Assembly: GCA_029378245.1 (NCBI GenBank)
Contig: JARKIF010000028.1
Location: 434,001 to 498,000 of the forward strand
Source: Roridomyces roridus
Taxonomy: Eukaryota; Basidiomycota; Agaricomycetes; Agaricales; Mycenaceae
Direction: 5' to 3'
DNA: 64,000 bases
A model generated the notes under the pieces. It did not search any database and was not told where the DNA came from. It saw only the letters and a program-made list of their open reading frames with translations. Below are positions 1 through 12,485 of the stretch, in pieces (positions within the stretch are counted from its first letter, which is position 1; each line of letters opens with the position of its first letter). Position numbers and translations under genes: made by a program.

Positions 1-559
1 GTGCAGGCAGCAGCGAGGATGCAAGTCGAGATCAGATTACACGACCAGCGCACAACCTCCAAGTTCTGCGCGCCTTCAACTGGGGACGGATCGAGACGGG
101 GGAATCTGTGACCGGGGATTGTCAGAGTATACTTCAAGAGGCTAGGCAAAAAAGATCTAGGCAGCGAGTCTATGGCCACTAGCCGATTCGAACGACTGAT
201 GCGCCTGCCCGTGTGCATACTGCATAATTATAAGTGCATACATACATACCTTGTGATTATTGCGATCAGGGACTAGGCTGTAGGATTGAGATGCCTGGTT
301 TTGGATCCTATCGTTGAGTACTTTCTTGAGCGAGCTCGAGGCGGAGAAAGAAAGGATTCAGAGCCTAGAGATTCGGAGCACACAAATTTGCGTTGCCAGG
401 ATGCGTGCGTCGTGGGTTTGTATGAGCGCAGGGCAAAAAAAGGCACCACGCTCACAGTATATGTATCTCAGCCGGTTCACGACCGATGCTCGTGTGCATA
501 TTGATACGATACAGGGAGATGGCCAAGGTTTGAGCCAGCGATAAGTGAGAAGGTTGCCG
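1..559. other. No gene recognised (left flank of arm A)
   Basis: The open frames here are short and overlapping and match no family I know. The stretch lies outside the inverted duplication: similarity to the 43-44 kb region stops near 560. I see no tRNA, repeat or transposon end. Confidence 0.5.
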
Positions 560-1550
560 GGAGAAAACTGGAATACGTGATTCGGTCCAGGAAAGACGAG
601 AATGGGTCGATCGAGTGGATATCGGAGAAGTTGGAATTTGATTATCCGATCGACATTCTGTGGGCATGTATAGGGCGCTTTTGCTCAGGAGCTTGAGGTT
701 CATAAGAGAGAAACGAGTTCCGGAACAGGATGGATCATGATGCGGCGTACGGGTCGAGTTCAGGTGAAAAAAAAAAGTCGTCTGGAAGGGACTGGGAAGT
801 TTGCGCCCGAATAACTGGAAGGATGGTTCCGATGCAATGAGGAAGAGCGAAGAGAGGGCTAAGGCCCACATGTAGATCCGGTCCAGGGAAGGTGAGAATC
901 AGGATGGTGGCTGGTCGAGAACACCGAATCTTCGAGCGAGTAGATATCGGACGCGGGAGTAGGTAGGACAAGTCTCGAGTTGGCGCATTCACTGGAGCCC
1001 GAAGATTGACGTCTACAACTCAGCCTCAAGAGAAGACGGAATGAGTCGGATGTCGATCGAATCTTCAAGGGCATTGCGTATTCGGCGGACGTCTACCGAC
1101 TCTACTCACGCAAGTCGGAAACGAGATGACACGGGATAATCGATAATGGGAAGACTTCGCCGAAGCCGCCGCGGGGTGATTCGTGCAAGATTCGTGTCTC
1201 CGAGAAGCAGTTTTTGTCGATGGTGCTGACCGAGCGCAGCAAATTCTCCGGCTCGGAGACAGGAGATGATGCCGCGTAGCCGTGCTGTTCGGGTGAGCTC
1301 GCCCGACATCTTCCGGTGTATTCTCCAGCAAAAGTTTCTGGTGTGTTGAATACAGCAAGGGAATGCGACCGGAGAATCCTGTGGCACGGATGGCTTTGGA
1401 CGGAGAGCTGACGAACGGGAGGAAAGAGTGATGACAGATCTTGGCAGCTTCCGGAATTCCAAAAGCGGGCTTACAAAAACACCGCTTCATAATCCCTTTC
1501 TTTCCGGCCGTGACTCAGATTCAGAAACTTCCGTGTACCCGACGACAGCG

Positions 1551-1560
1551 TTTATAAAAC
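1551..1560 (+). promoter_or_regulatory. TATA-like box upstream of cyclin copy A
   Basis: TTTATAAAAC lies about 60 bases before the ATG at 1,616. The same element is kept in arm B near 43,273-43,282, which supports a role as core promoter. No transcript data were available. Confidence 0.5.
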
Positions 1561-1615
1561 ACAGCGCTCATGGCCGTCCTAGTCACCCACCGACTCGCCT
1601 TCCGCAGTCCCAACG

Positions 1616-2637
1616 ATGTACTCTCCGGCGTCTGACTCGTCCTCTGCCTCCTCGAGCTCATCTCCGAGCATCTACAGCTCCTGGAGTCCCAGCAGCAGCA
1701 AAACTAACAGCCCTGTGCATGCTGCCTCTCTCGTAGACCCAGCCACACACTCTCCCGAGCTCCTGGAGCTCGTCGACGTGGAGGTCTCCCAGCCTGCAAT
1801 CGGTACGCATATGGTCGTCTTTTGGCACACTTTCGCTAACACACACTTCCAGCCTACCTCGTCTCACGCATCTCCTCTGCCGTCTCCTACTCCCTCAAAC
1901 GCTCTGGCGTCGCACCATCGTTCACCCGCACACCCGCTCATCTCCACAAATTCACCACCTTCGTGACGACCGTGCTCTCCCGCGCCGAGGTCTCCACCAC
2001 CGACGTCCTCGTCACCCTCGTCTACCTCACTCGCGCACGTCATCACCTCTCCATCGCGCTGGAAGAATGGGCCCTCGAACGCGTGTTCCTCGGCGCCCTC
2101 ATTTGTGCGTCAAAGTACACCAACGACAGCACCCTGCGTAATGTCCATTGGGCTTTGTGCACGGGTGTCTTTGGGAAGCGGGATATCGGTCGGATCGAGA
2201 GGGAGTTTCTCGAGGTGCTGGATTGGGAGCTTGGTGTGAGTGTGAAGGACGTGCTGGCGCATCGGGAGGGCATCATGCTTTCGGCTGAGGCTGAGGGTGC
2301 TCCCCTCCTCCTCAAAGCAGAGCCTTTGCGCCGCACCTCGTCTTCGTCCTCGCCATGCTCGTCCGCTGGCTGCCCCGACCTCGAGCCCTCCTCCCCCCAT
2401 TCGAGTATCGGCAGCCTCTCCCCGCCCACACCCATCTCACATTCGACCTATCCTGATCCCATGGACGTAGACGAGTACCACCCATCTCCAGTCCTCGTCT
2501 CCGCCCCAAGGAAGACGTCCTCAAAAGCCAGCCGCCATGGGCATGGTCACGGGCGGATACACGCTTTCTTGCATTCTCTCCCTATACCCCGACATCATCA
2601 TCATCACCATCAGGCCGCTCTGCGCGTCGCGGCGTAG
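1616..2637 (+). CDS. Pho85/PCL-type cyclin, copy A
   Basis: Two exons, 1,616-1,802 and 1,853-2,637, joined over a 50-nt GT-AG intron, give about 323 residues. After a Ser-rich start, the cyclin box runs from roughly residue 60 to 175: a helix ending LHKFTTFVTTVLSRAEVS, then the typical LVYLTR, VFLGALICASKYTND and FLEVLDWELGVS segments. This layout matches fungal PCL/Pho80-like cyclins, which activate a Pho85-type CDK in cell-cycle or nutrient control; the substrate cannot be told. The C-terminus is Ser/Pro-rich and ends with a His run. The intron is needed: exon 1 read through gives no cyclin sequence. The copy at 43,216-42,180 has the same splice sites. Which PCL subgroup it belongs to is not resolved. 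Confidence 0.85.
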
Positions 2638-3591
2638 ACGGTGTGTCTGGCCGCCGTTGGCGGTTTTCCCTACCTCTTCCCACTAAATCCCTGGCACACA
2701 TATGTATATGCCGACCCCGTCGGATACCGGCATACACTGCGCCCCTTCGCCTACGGGCATGCAGGGGTCGTTCTGTCCCTCGAGGGTGGGCGCGCTGCGT
2801 GGCGCCGATACGAACGGCTACTCGCGTAGACTGCGTACTTACTTCGTTTATAAGTTACCATTCGATAATCTTACATAGTTTGCGATGCGAGTCGAATTGA
2901 AGGCATCCTTGGTCGAGTTGCAATTGCCGAGTTTTGTGAGGCATGAAAGGACCTTGTTGCAAGCGAGCATCTTGTGCGCGTGCTCGATTCAGAGTGAACA
3001 ACTCGGTGTGCCTGGATTCTCAATTCTTTTCGAGTCCAAACTGAGCTGAACAATTCAACGACTGTGAGGTCCTGGTGGTGTAAGACCCCGCAAGAAGTCG
3101 TCAAGAAACCAAGTAGTGTTGCACAGGTGAGTGGATGAGTTGTTGGATTCAAGAAACTTGTCTACTCTACTAAAACTAAACTATCTTATATACTAGAAGC
3201 TATACACTAATGTAACCGAAACGAGAACAAGGCACAACTACGTGTCTGCTCGGGCCGATGACACATGTCATCTCGGCAAGCTGCGGATAAGCCGCGGAAG
3301 CGGCTTGTACGCGTAACTCTGAACGCGTCACTTCCGGCCGTCCATCAACGGATCAAACCGTGCCGAAGGTTCAACCCTTACAACGACCGGCCACTACTTA
3401 CGTCGCTCTGGGTAATTAGATACAAGCTCCGTGTCGTCCTGGCTCAAGTGTAAAACGCTCTGCTTTTCTCCTGCTATTCAGTTCTCGGCGCGAACGCATA
3501 GGTCAGTCGTCATCATTCCTGCATGTGTACATAGGATCTACTAGGTAACCGGTACATGACCTCCGTTTTCCAACTACCACGGTCCACCTCG

Positions 3592-5480
3592 TCAATTCGA
3601 GATTTCCTCGCGCAACTTCAATCTGTGTTTGAGAAGTTTTCCAAGCAACACAGCCCGCCAGTAGATTATTTCTGCATCTACTAGCTCTAGATGCAAGATG
3701 GTGTCCTCTGCGGCGGGCGTGCTCAAGATGGCTTTCGCACCCAACTCCCAACTGGCGATTTGACACAATGCTTCTAGCGCTTCATTTGTCAACCTCCGGG
3801 CGTCCCGTGGACTGAGCCAAGATCAGAGTTGCCGACAAGATTTTGGCAAGCGACTCTCACCGGAGAAGTTGCACAAGTTTTGGAAGTGGGTCCGCCGCTA
3901 AGAGCTGGGACAGTTCATCTTCGTGGCTGGATAATTTCGCGATCAAGCGGCAGGATTCGAGTCGGACCATGTGATCGGGGGAGTTGAGGAGCTTAACCAC
4001 AGACTCCAACGCCGTCGTATCCATTATGAGTTGCGCTGTGAGGTTCGAGTAGGCAATTTTACAGAGGGCTGAGAGCCCCTCCCTCTCGACGCGAGTATCA
4101 TCGTGACTACTCCAAGGTCAGTGGCTTCCCAGATCGGAAGAGTGGGGGTGAACTCACTGTAAAAGGACCACAATTCTGTCGAAGGAGAAGTTCAGCTTCT
4201 TGATCATAGTTGTCATGGTGGCGGCATCTGAATGGTGTTCTGCTATGGTGCCTATGAGCCTGGCTGCCCCGATGGCAAGTTCGGGATGAGTCGATGCAAG
4301 AAGTTCCTGCGTGTATTCAAGAACGTCGGAGGCCACAATAATTTCGGCGCCGTGTGAAGAGCCGGCTATGCTGATTAGCGAATTGAACGCTTGTTCGCCC
4401 ACGGTTACATCGTTGTTGTTGCTGGTAGGTCAACGGCGATCAGTCATTGACAACAGTCGCCTGGCGTAGCGCCAATTCCAACTTTTCGACCACTTGGTTC
4501 CATCCATTGTTCGGTTGGCCGACCGAGCGGTGGGACGTCAAGTCCCCAATCAGCCGCGCAGTTTCCTGTCGCATTCCCCTGTTCGACGATCCGAGGAGCG
4601 GCAGAATTTCGGAAAATGTCGAAGAATTGAGTATACCCTGCGCTCCAATTTCGAATCCTGCCATCTCCGTTCTTAGGTATTGCAAGACTATCACCTTTAT
4701 CCACCCGGATACAAGGTTTGATCTGGAAATGTCAGCTGGATGTACCCAGTAAGATGACCGAACGCACTGAAGGCAAGAAGCACATATTTTCAGTACCACC
4801 CCCTCACTGAGTGGGGCCGTGTCACTGACATACTCAAGATCACGATTATGAAGTGACCAGAGAGCTATCTGGACCAGCAAATGCATCGCCCATGCGGCTG
4901 TGCCTTCTTCACTATTGACCAGCGTAATGAATAAGTGAGTTGTGCAATCCATATGTGAAACTCACCACAGCAGCAAGCCCAGCTTTTCGGCAATCTGGTT
5001 CAACGCATCCGTTGGTGCCACAACCGACTTGTGGCTTGCCAACCCTCTGATCAGTGTGGTCAATTCCCGACGTAGTACATGCACATTTGATGACTCCAGG
5101 AGCTGCGGAAGTGCGAGAAACACAGAGGAGTCGACAATTCTCTGGGCTGCCTCTATGTTCCAACGCGCCTTGCCATCCAGGTACCACAGGACCGCACGCT
5201 TGGTTCTGACAGCCACATATTTGCATCTGGGAACGCTTATCGGATGAATCGGCACTCTAAGAAAATGCACGCACTCAAGGTATGAAGAGAAGATGTCCAG
5301 CATCGCTTCGGTCAGTGGCCCATCGTTGTTGATATATTCGAGAGCTTGGCGATGGTACATGAAGCGCAAAAGTGGTTTGGTCATGGTATGCAGATTGATC
5401 GTGGGCCCGTTGAGCCCGGGGTTACTGTCTGACCACCAACTGAGGAGGCTAACTTGCGACTGGTTTCCCAAGGACTGCAT
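3592..5480 (-). CDS. Armadillo-repeat protein of an Agaricomycete family
   Basis: A multi-exon minus-strand gene starting at 5,480 (MQSLGNQSQVSLLSWWSDSN), a start typical of an expanded, uncharacterised mushroom family of ARM-repeat proteins. Exons I can join: 5,480-5,275; 5,226-4,966; 4,911-4,768; 4,722 to about 4,460; about 4,420-4,158; 4,106-3,861; 3,811-3,592. Introns are 48-55 nt with good splice sites. Repeats show the usual pattern of small and leucine residues, for example LVKLLNSPDHMVR-like and LIAKLSSHEDELSQ-like units, so it is probably a helical-solenoid protein-binding scaffold. The junction near 4,440-4,460 has no clear donor, so the gene may be damaged there. A broken second copy lies at 16,980-16,058. 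The function is unknown. Confidence 0.65.
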
Positions 5481-5599
5481 GGATGATGATGGGGGGAACG
5501 AGGTGGGAGACGGGAAGAGAGATGGAAAACACAGCAAGCGCACAGCCTCGGTGGAATTCGGGCTGTCAAGTAAGTATGACAGGCAATGGAAGGAGATCT

Positions 5600-6080
5600 T
5601 TCGAGTGAAGGAATTTAACGCATAGGCTGTTGCGACAGCTGTTCCTGCAACCGCACCGCTCCTGCTTGCAGGGCATCTTGAGGTTTTTGTTGCCGGAGCG
5701 GTCTGCTGTAAGTACTTGCCAATTGGCAGTCGGCCGCAAGTCGGCCGTCACCGCGCTGAAAAATTGTTCTAGCATCGGCTTCAAAGTGTGAGCGTCGCGG
5801 CGATACATCATATCAGGTAGTATTATAATGAAATGGGAAGCAGTGGCATTGGCATTGGCGGTCGCGGCCTTCATCTTCGGCCGCCGGCGGCATCCTGGAT
5901 AAATCCATTGCGGTGCGCTTGTTCGTCCAATATCCGAGTATACGAAGTAGCAGGAAGAAAACCGCGAGCGCCAAGGTTAAGACTGGCCCAGAATTCCTCC
6001 AGAAGTGAGGTAAACCGGAAAGGCCACCCGGTGAGTCGAGCAAGATCAAAGCAAGATGGTGGTTCGGGTCCAAGGTGAGA
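5600..6080. other. Unassigned stretch between ARM and F-box genes
   Basis: This lies between the divergent ARM gene and the F-box remnant. A minus-strand frame at 6,073-5,813 contains one hydrophobic segment (VLTLALAVFFLLLRILGYW) that could span a membrane, but I recognise no family. The related region near 17.06-17.2 kb lacks most of it, so it looks like an insertion in this copy. Confidence 0.3.
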
Positions 6081-6294
6081 TCGATGCCATCATGCCGATC
6101 AATTGCTGTTTTGGCTTCCTCGTTTGTTTCACGTGATCAAACCTTCCTTGTCCTTTGCATCCACCACGCGAAAGTCAATACGCTCCCAGCAGCCGGAAAA
6201 TCATATCCTCCTCGTGCGTCCCTGTCGGCACACCCTAGATCTAGCTCATCCAGGCTCCTATGATCCACAGATTCCGGACACTTGGCCAATCGCG

Positions 6295-7385
6295 ATGACG
6301 GCCGTGTCATCCTACCGAGAACTCCCAGCGGCACGCAGCCGTATCGTGCAGTTGGATATTGAAATTGACAACTTGCAATGATCGCTTGAAGCACACCTTG
6401 TTGAACGAAATGGCTGTCACCAAGTTCTCGCCCGATACAAGTACCCGATTCTGACGCTCCCGCCGAAATCACATCGGAAATATTCATTCATTCCCTCCCC
6501 TCGGACTACGACTTGACACCGCTCGTCACGGTTGGCCCACACTCGCCCTCATTCTTGCTTCAAATATGCCGCCAATGGCGTGATATAGCGCTTGGAGTGC
6601 CGGCGTTGTGGAGTTCATTTCGACTGGATTTCCATGACAGCCGGCATTCGCTGCGTGAACAGCGGCTCGAACGCCTGGGTATTTGGCTGAAACGATCCAG
6701 AAATTGCCCCCTGTCCATCCCATTGTGGGATGAGGGCCCTGATCAGGACGCGGCCTCTATCCCGACTAGCAACCTGTTCGTGGAGGCGATCATGCGCCAC
6801 GCCTCACGTTTGCAACACGTTGACATTGAGGTAGGTCCATCAGAGAACTACATATTGCCGGACACCACACCCTCTGAAACGGCGGTGGGGATGTTGACAT
6901 TGGCACCAAATTTGAGAAAGTTGGTCCTTTCGATGAAATGCAACCCTTTCACGATATCCCTTCCCTGGTCCCAACTCACTACTCTCACTGCCGAACTTTA
7001 CATCCCCGAGGCAATCTATGTACTTGGCCAAACGACAGCTCTCGAGACGTGCACGCTCACCATCTACGGCTGTGCGGATCCTGCACCTGCCCACCCCGTA
7101 GTCTCGCTCCTACGTCTGCACTCGTTGGGCCTGTATTGGGGGTCCGATGGCGAGCCCGATGGCAGCTTGGTGGCACTCGTGAGCGCGCTTACTCTTCCGG
7201 CCCTGGATTCGCTCATTGTTCCCGAATTCTTTCTGGGATCCGACCCTATCGCCGCGCTTTCCCGATTGCGTCCGCAGGGATATCCGCTGGCGATGGGGAT
7301 CCAGAAAGCGCGTCTCTCGTTTGACCTGTATCGGGAGTCATTCCCCGATGCCGTCCTCAGCGTTGAATTTTTGGAAGAGGATTGA
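6295..7385 (+). pseudogene. F-box protein gene with a stop and a frameshift
   Basis: The frame starts at 6,295 with a short coiled coil (AARSRIVQLDIEI) followed by YPILTLP, then EITSEIFIHSLPSDYD and QICRQWRDIALGVPALWSSF. That is the standard N-terminal arrangement of Agaricomycete F-box proteins, which recruit targets to SCF ubiquitin ligases. Two lesions break it: a TGA at 6,379-6,381 where the second copy (18,810) reads CGA, and a missing base near 6,458-6,462 that moves the F-box helices into another frame. The rest is open to 7,385 and looks like a degenerate leucine-rich substrate-binding region. The frame stops within 20 bases of a duplication breakpoint near 7,400, so the natural 3' end may be lost. 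Confidence 0.75.
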
Positions 7386-7399
7386 TGGTCATGACCGAT

Positions 7400-7810
7400 C
7401 TTGACTTCGAAATCGCGGCTACTGGAGCCACGCAGTGAGTGGGGCTTGAGTAGGGGTGTATCATGGATAATGGGAGGGACGTACGAGCCATGTTCCTGCC
7501 CCGAAAAAGCACACTGGAGGATTTCTTCCACCTACTTCGCCAAGCTGGTCGTTGCAAGTCACGGAGCAGATCTTCTCTGCAGAGAAAGACTGGGTGATTT
7601 CAATGGGGTTGGTGTTGTGGGGTGCGACGCTGAGGGCGGGAATGGTGGACCGAGTCGATTCGAGACACGTCGCTGGCTCACGCTCTAATCCATGCGCATA
7701 TTCAACTGCTTCACAGATTGTGTGTGATAATGATTTGAACCCAATCGATCCGGGCCCCATTCGAGTGGTGCGGGTGAGCTGCGGCAGGCGTTGGCTGGGA
7801 GGAAACAATC
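7400..7810 (-). pseudogene. Fragment of a DUF4419-type gene, copy A
   Basis: Reading leftward, about 7,530-7,405 gives EEILQCAFSGQEHGSYVPPI and onward to SRDFEVKI, which resembles the N-terminal part of fungal DUF4419 proteins. Upstream sequence (to ~7,810) is open in a different frame, so there is at least one frameshift. It is cut at 7,400, where the F-box remnant begins. The second copy at 19.2-19.5 kb continues farther into the domain. The opposite strand also has a 183-codon frame (7,552-8,100), but the same block in arm B is riddled with indels, so I do not call that frame a gene. Confidence 0.5.
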
Positions 7811-8100
7811 TGCATGTTTCAACCTACAAGGTCTCGCTGCACATTCGAATGGAGATGAGCTCACAAGCTAACGAAAATGCCAGCACCATTGGTGAAGGTT
7901 ATGGATCCCACCCTCTGTCAGTGGTAGGCACGATGCCCGTTCGATTCGGGGTGATTCGTTTATTTTCCAACCCCATTCCTTTTTCCATCACCGGCGGCTC
8001 GGTCCAGAGGAGGTGGGTCCAAGAAAATGAGCGATTAACGACCGGCGTCGTTGGATCGTTGGAAGCCTGCCGCGGCTACTTGATATTCCAACCGGACTGA

Positions 8101-11100
8101 GGTTCGATGAGAGCCCGAGCAGCGATCTTCGTAACCAAGTAGCCGTACCGACGAGCCTTGAACCAAGGTTGATTATCGGACAGACCGGCAGACCCTTGAT
8201 TTCATTATCAGCCTTGAATCGCCGTCCCGGAAAATTACTTACCGGGAAATCGCACCGGGAATCTTATCGCCCGCCGCAGGCCTATCTTCGCAGGTAGTCC
8301 CTAGATAATCGCAGGTCGCACGGCCGTGATTCCTGAGTGGCCGGTACTCAAGGGACTTGGGACATCTAGAAGCCCGCACTGCCCGTGCCTTCCCCGGGCC
8401 ACCCACATGATGTCGAGAGACTTTCCGCGGAGTTCGCTCCTGCGAAAACGGATGAACCAGCCTGAGAAGAAACAACAGTAGTGGGACTGAGTAAGGCGCG
8501 GGTGAGTCAGACAGAATCGTCGGTGCACAGGATGTGGACGCGCCAGTCAGCCAAGGATGACTCGACTGCGGCTGAGTAACCCAGATGACTAACTGCCCTG
8601 GGATTTGCGTTCCGGCAAACCAGTTTCGGGGTGAGATTGTCGTCCAGAGTAGTCACCGAGTAACATCTTCCTACGCGTTCCAGAAGTAACCGGAGTGAGC
8701 CTGGCTTGCCCTGGATAATCTACGCTCGTACCGGTTCGGCGACGGTAAATCGACTTGGACATCTGACACATTCTGTCCACGCTGGAGATAATAGATTTTC
8801 GGTGTATCGTTGGCCCGCGACTCCGTCGGGCACGTCAAAGATTGAACCGATTGTCCCCGCACTCCGAAGAAGTCCGACCGACGTTTGGATATGCCGCGGA
8901 AAACATCGGGTGGTTCTGTGGGGTAGCACACTAGCGTCGAAAGATGCACGAAGATGAGTGTGAGATGTCTAGTCGATGTATACGGGGTCAACTTGACATT
9001 CTTCCGACTCTTATCTCTACATCTCGGCAACTTGATAATCGTCAGCAAAATGCAAAATCATCTAATCTAATCTAGACACTTGTCATTGGAGCCCCTGATC
9101 AAGCGCAAACGCTATGACGACTGCGGGGTATTTCGTGCGAGCTGTGGGGTTCAACGATGATGTATGTGGCCCTAGTTCAAGCCGGTTCATCCTGGTTCGC
9201 CGCAGCTGCGAGGATAGACATCTGGTGGCGAGAACGCCAGTTCGCGCGGTGGCCGCGGCTTGGCTGCGCAACTTCAAGGTCCGACGGAAGAACCGCGATT
9301 AGATTGTATTTCGCCGTCGCCGCCGGATTTCAACGCAGCAGCTCCGTTAAATGAGCGAGGTTCACTACGGTGTTGGACGGAAATGAACAGCGGCTCGGAC
9401 TGATTACACATGTACGAGTCCACGTTTGAATGCAATTCATTTTGTTGTGATTAGCTACAAGGGTGTTGTGTCTCAATCTTATCGTCTTATCACAATTGCC
9501 TTGTTCTAATCTTCTCCGTTGTTGTCCATTGAATTGCCAACAAGCCAAGACAAAAGCACAAAAGTCCCACTTGCCGAGAATGCAATCACAAGAGGCGCGC
9601 AACAATAAGCAAACCCACACGAGTCCGACTCGGCCCAGCTCAACTCAGACAAGGCATGGACACCAAGACGGAAGCAAGATATTCCGATCGCCGATCAGGA
9701 CAATCCGAAACGAACTGAAACAGGCTGACCTGAGACACGACGAGGAAGTTTCGGCCACCGCAACGGGCGTCGCTGTAAATCCCATTGCCGATGGGAGGCA
9801 GGAAATTGGTTCTGTGTGTGCGCACCCGCGAGGTATTGTGAATTTGAACTGGCGTCCGAATCGTCAGCAAGATTTGTGAGGCCCGTGGTTGGTATGGCAG
9901 AAGGGCGCAGTCGCGTCGAACGGTAATCAAGCCAGTAGAGTCGCGGAGGGAACCTAGTAGATGCCGTAGTATGATCGGGTTGGGGCAGCTCGTCAACCTG
10001 CCAAGAGCCTGCGTTGACGTTGGTTCCGGTGCATCCTAGTCGCCAGGCAGTGTAGAGTGTTGGAGGACGCGGAGATCAGCGCGAGGCGGTACACCCGACT
10101 TGCGTTGCAGTGCATTGGGTGCAACACGGAGGGCGCTGGGCCCTGATGGTGTGCGCCCACTTGATTAAGTATGTACGAGGATTTCGAGCCGGTTCAATGC
10201 GCGCTTTGACGAGAGTGATTTGAGCTGGGGCCAGCCGCCCGAATGTTCCAAGCGTTGTCAAGCAACCCCCAAGAGTCGGTGGTCAAAGCGAGGAAGTTAA
10301 AATGAACTTTGAATGCATACATCATCTGGGTCAAAGCACAGACAGTGGAGGACCCGACCAAGCGCGAGCCAGCTCGAAATCGAATTCCAAGCGCAAGTGT
10401 AAGTTGAAATTGGAAACGATGTCGAGGGATGTGGTTGAGTGTAGCCGGTCCGAGCCAAACCAACAGAGTAGACCCACTCCACCGGCGGGACCACGGCATA
10501 CTCGACCGGCGGACACACCATAGCTGATCCAGCCCGTGGATCTCCGCAAATCATATTCAGCGGGATTCGGGAGTCGGACGGACACGTCCAACATGATATG
10601 ATACACCCCACAGAGATCCGCGCACAGTGACAGTCTGATCATGCCAGAGTGAGGGGCTAGCGGGTGGGGGCGGGGGTGGGGCGGGGCGGGCACGGGGTTG
10701 GAGTCGATGATTGATATTTTCAATGTCAGTAATCTCCATTCATGTCCATCGAATATTCATCTGGACATCGACATAAGTACTCGCGCGCTGCTGTCCGTGA
10801 TTTTCTCTTCGGGAATCGGAACTATCACTTTGCATAAGTGATGAGTAAGGAATGGGGGGGGAGTTCGGGAGAGTCGGGAACGCGGAGACCTCGGCATGCA
10901 CCCATAGCCACAGTGGTAGAACTGACTCCCGGGGGGGGATGCGATGTGCTAGTGCTAGTGATATTGAATATTCAAGGGTAACGGTGGCCGTGCCAGCTCC
11001 GAGTTGTCCGAGTCGCCCGCGAGAAAAAGAGATGCAGACGCCGTTGAAAATGGAGTCGGAGGCGCAGGATTATCGGCGGTGCGTACACATAGACATTTGA

Positions 11101-12355
11101 CAGATTCTGACTAGGTCGAACTGCGCAGGCACAGGCAGGTGATTCCCAGTGTCCGTACATAGTACATATGTCCCCGAGGGCGAGTCGGAGTCGGAGAGGC
11201 GATGCGATAAGCTCGCGGACCGGGATCGGGATACTAAACTTGATGCGAGATGCGAGATAGCGCTGAAATGTCGGTACTGGACTAAGAATGTGGACCGGGT
11301 GTATTGGTATTGGATGATACGGGTATACGGAGCCTCGAGGAAAGGGCAACGTGGCCATGGATGAAAGAAAGAAAGTCGAGGCAGACAAGACAAAGAGTGC
11401 AAGCAAGACCCGATCCGCTCCAGAGTGCTCCCGATAATATGTTACTGCGATGAAAGAAAGGGACATGCCTCCTCGAGGAAAGGGCATGAGAAGAAGCTCG
11501 AGCTTGAAAGAACAGAACAGACAAAGACAAACGTGGGATGATTATGGGATCGTCGGGCAAAGGAACAAAGCCAGCTGAGCCAGAGCCAAGGATGTGCATG
11601 AAAGGGGGATGACACGACCGATGAAAGAAAGAGATGCCGCTAAGATTACCGCGCGCAGACCCGTGAGCAGATTTACATACATCGTTATCCGTCGATCATG
11701 AAAGGGAGGATTATTGAAAGGACGATGAGATGGATTTGGATAACCGTACACGCACCGAAGAAGACGCCGGTGGGAGGAACTCGAGGCTGCTGGCATGCAC
11801 GGATTGTCGATTATTCTTAGCAGATTCTCACCCAGATGAAAGACATCTTGTCCGAGGCCAGGTCGATTATCATATTAGATCACTCAGCGTGTAGGGTATC
11901 TCGGACCGGAGTGCGACTTGCGAGGAGATGGCAGATATCCGCTTGTCGTGGACGGAAGGGAAGGTGCACGAGGTTCCGCATGCGCCGCGTGAAACAAAGG
12001 GAAGGCAGGAAGGAGGGAAGGAGAGAAGGATATCAAACAAAGGGAGGGAGGCATGAAAGGGAGTCTCGAGGCAAGCCGCGTTTGCGGGAAACGAGGCCGT
12101 TATCAGTTGACTGAATGTCTGAGTCACCGAGACGGAGAAACGCCGAAAGACGGGGATATACGTGTCGGCTGATCGGGCGGGTTGCTGAGTGAGTGGATTA
12201 GTGAGAAACGTGCTAGGAATGCGATAGATTCATTGAGGCCAGCAGCAGAGGAGGACGAGGAAGGGCGGCATGCAGAGCAGCCATAGGGCAGCAATGCGGG
12301 ACAATCGCAGGTAGTCGGAGGAAATGGACGCCGAGACGAACTGAGCCGGTTCAGT
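8101..12355. other. Arm A, no gene recognised
   Basis: Over 4 kb of sequence shared with arm B (and, to ~9,895, with 20.0-21.77 kb) but with no reading frame conserved between copies. Frames that look long in one copy, such as 11,487-10,972 (-), are not kept in the other. It holds short C-rich and purine-rich tracts (10,666-10,700; 11,990-12,060). Confidence 0.5.
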
Positions 12356-12423
12356 TTGTTTGGCTCGGCTGACAGCCCGATGCCACGCCAAATCGGGCTG
12401 GTCATCCGCTTTGAGACGACCCT

Positions 12424-12433
12424 CATAAAAGGG
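12424..12433 (+). promoter_or_regulatory. TATA-like box upstream of the orphan gene, copy A
   Basis: CATAAAAGGG lies about 55-60 bases before the degraded start codon at 12,486. It is identical in arm B (near 37,096-37,105), where the gene is intact. Confidence 0.5.
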
Positions 12434-12485
12434 CGGCCTCTCTCTCCGGTGACACCCCACACCGCAGTCACCCATCTCGACGACG

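Larger units (their letters stand above)
2890..7690. other. Segment present in arm A, absent from arm B
   Basis: Both arms read GTCGAATTGA just downstream of the cyclin. Arm B then goes straight on to GTGTGTGATAAT, which arm A reaches only near 7,704. So about 4.8 kb was gained by arm A or lost by arm B. It contains the ARM gene and the broken F-box gene. Bases 2,890-3,590 hold no recognisable gene. Confidence 0.75.

Noticed and set aside
7552..8100. 183-codon plus-strand frame, also present at 19,442-20,005
   Set aside because: Those copies are nearly identical through recent duplication, so conservation means nothing. In arm B the same block has frame-breaking indels, and the opposite strand carries a DUF4419 fragment.
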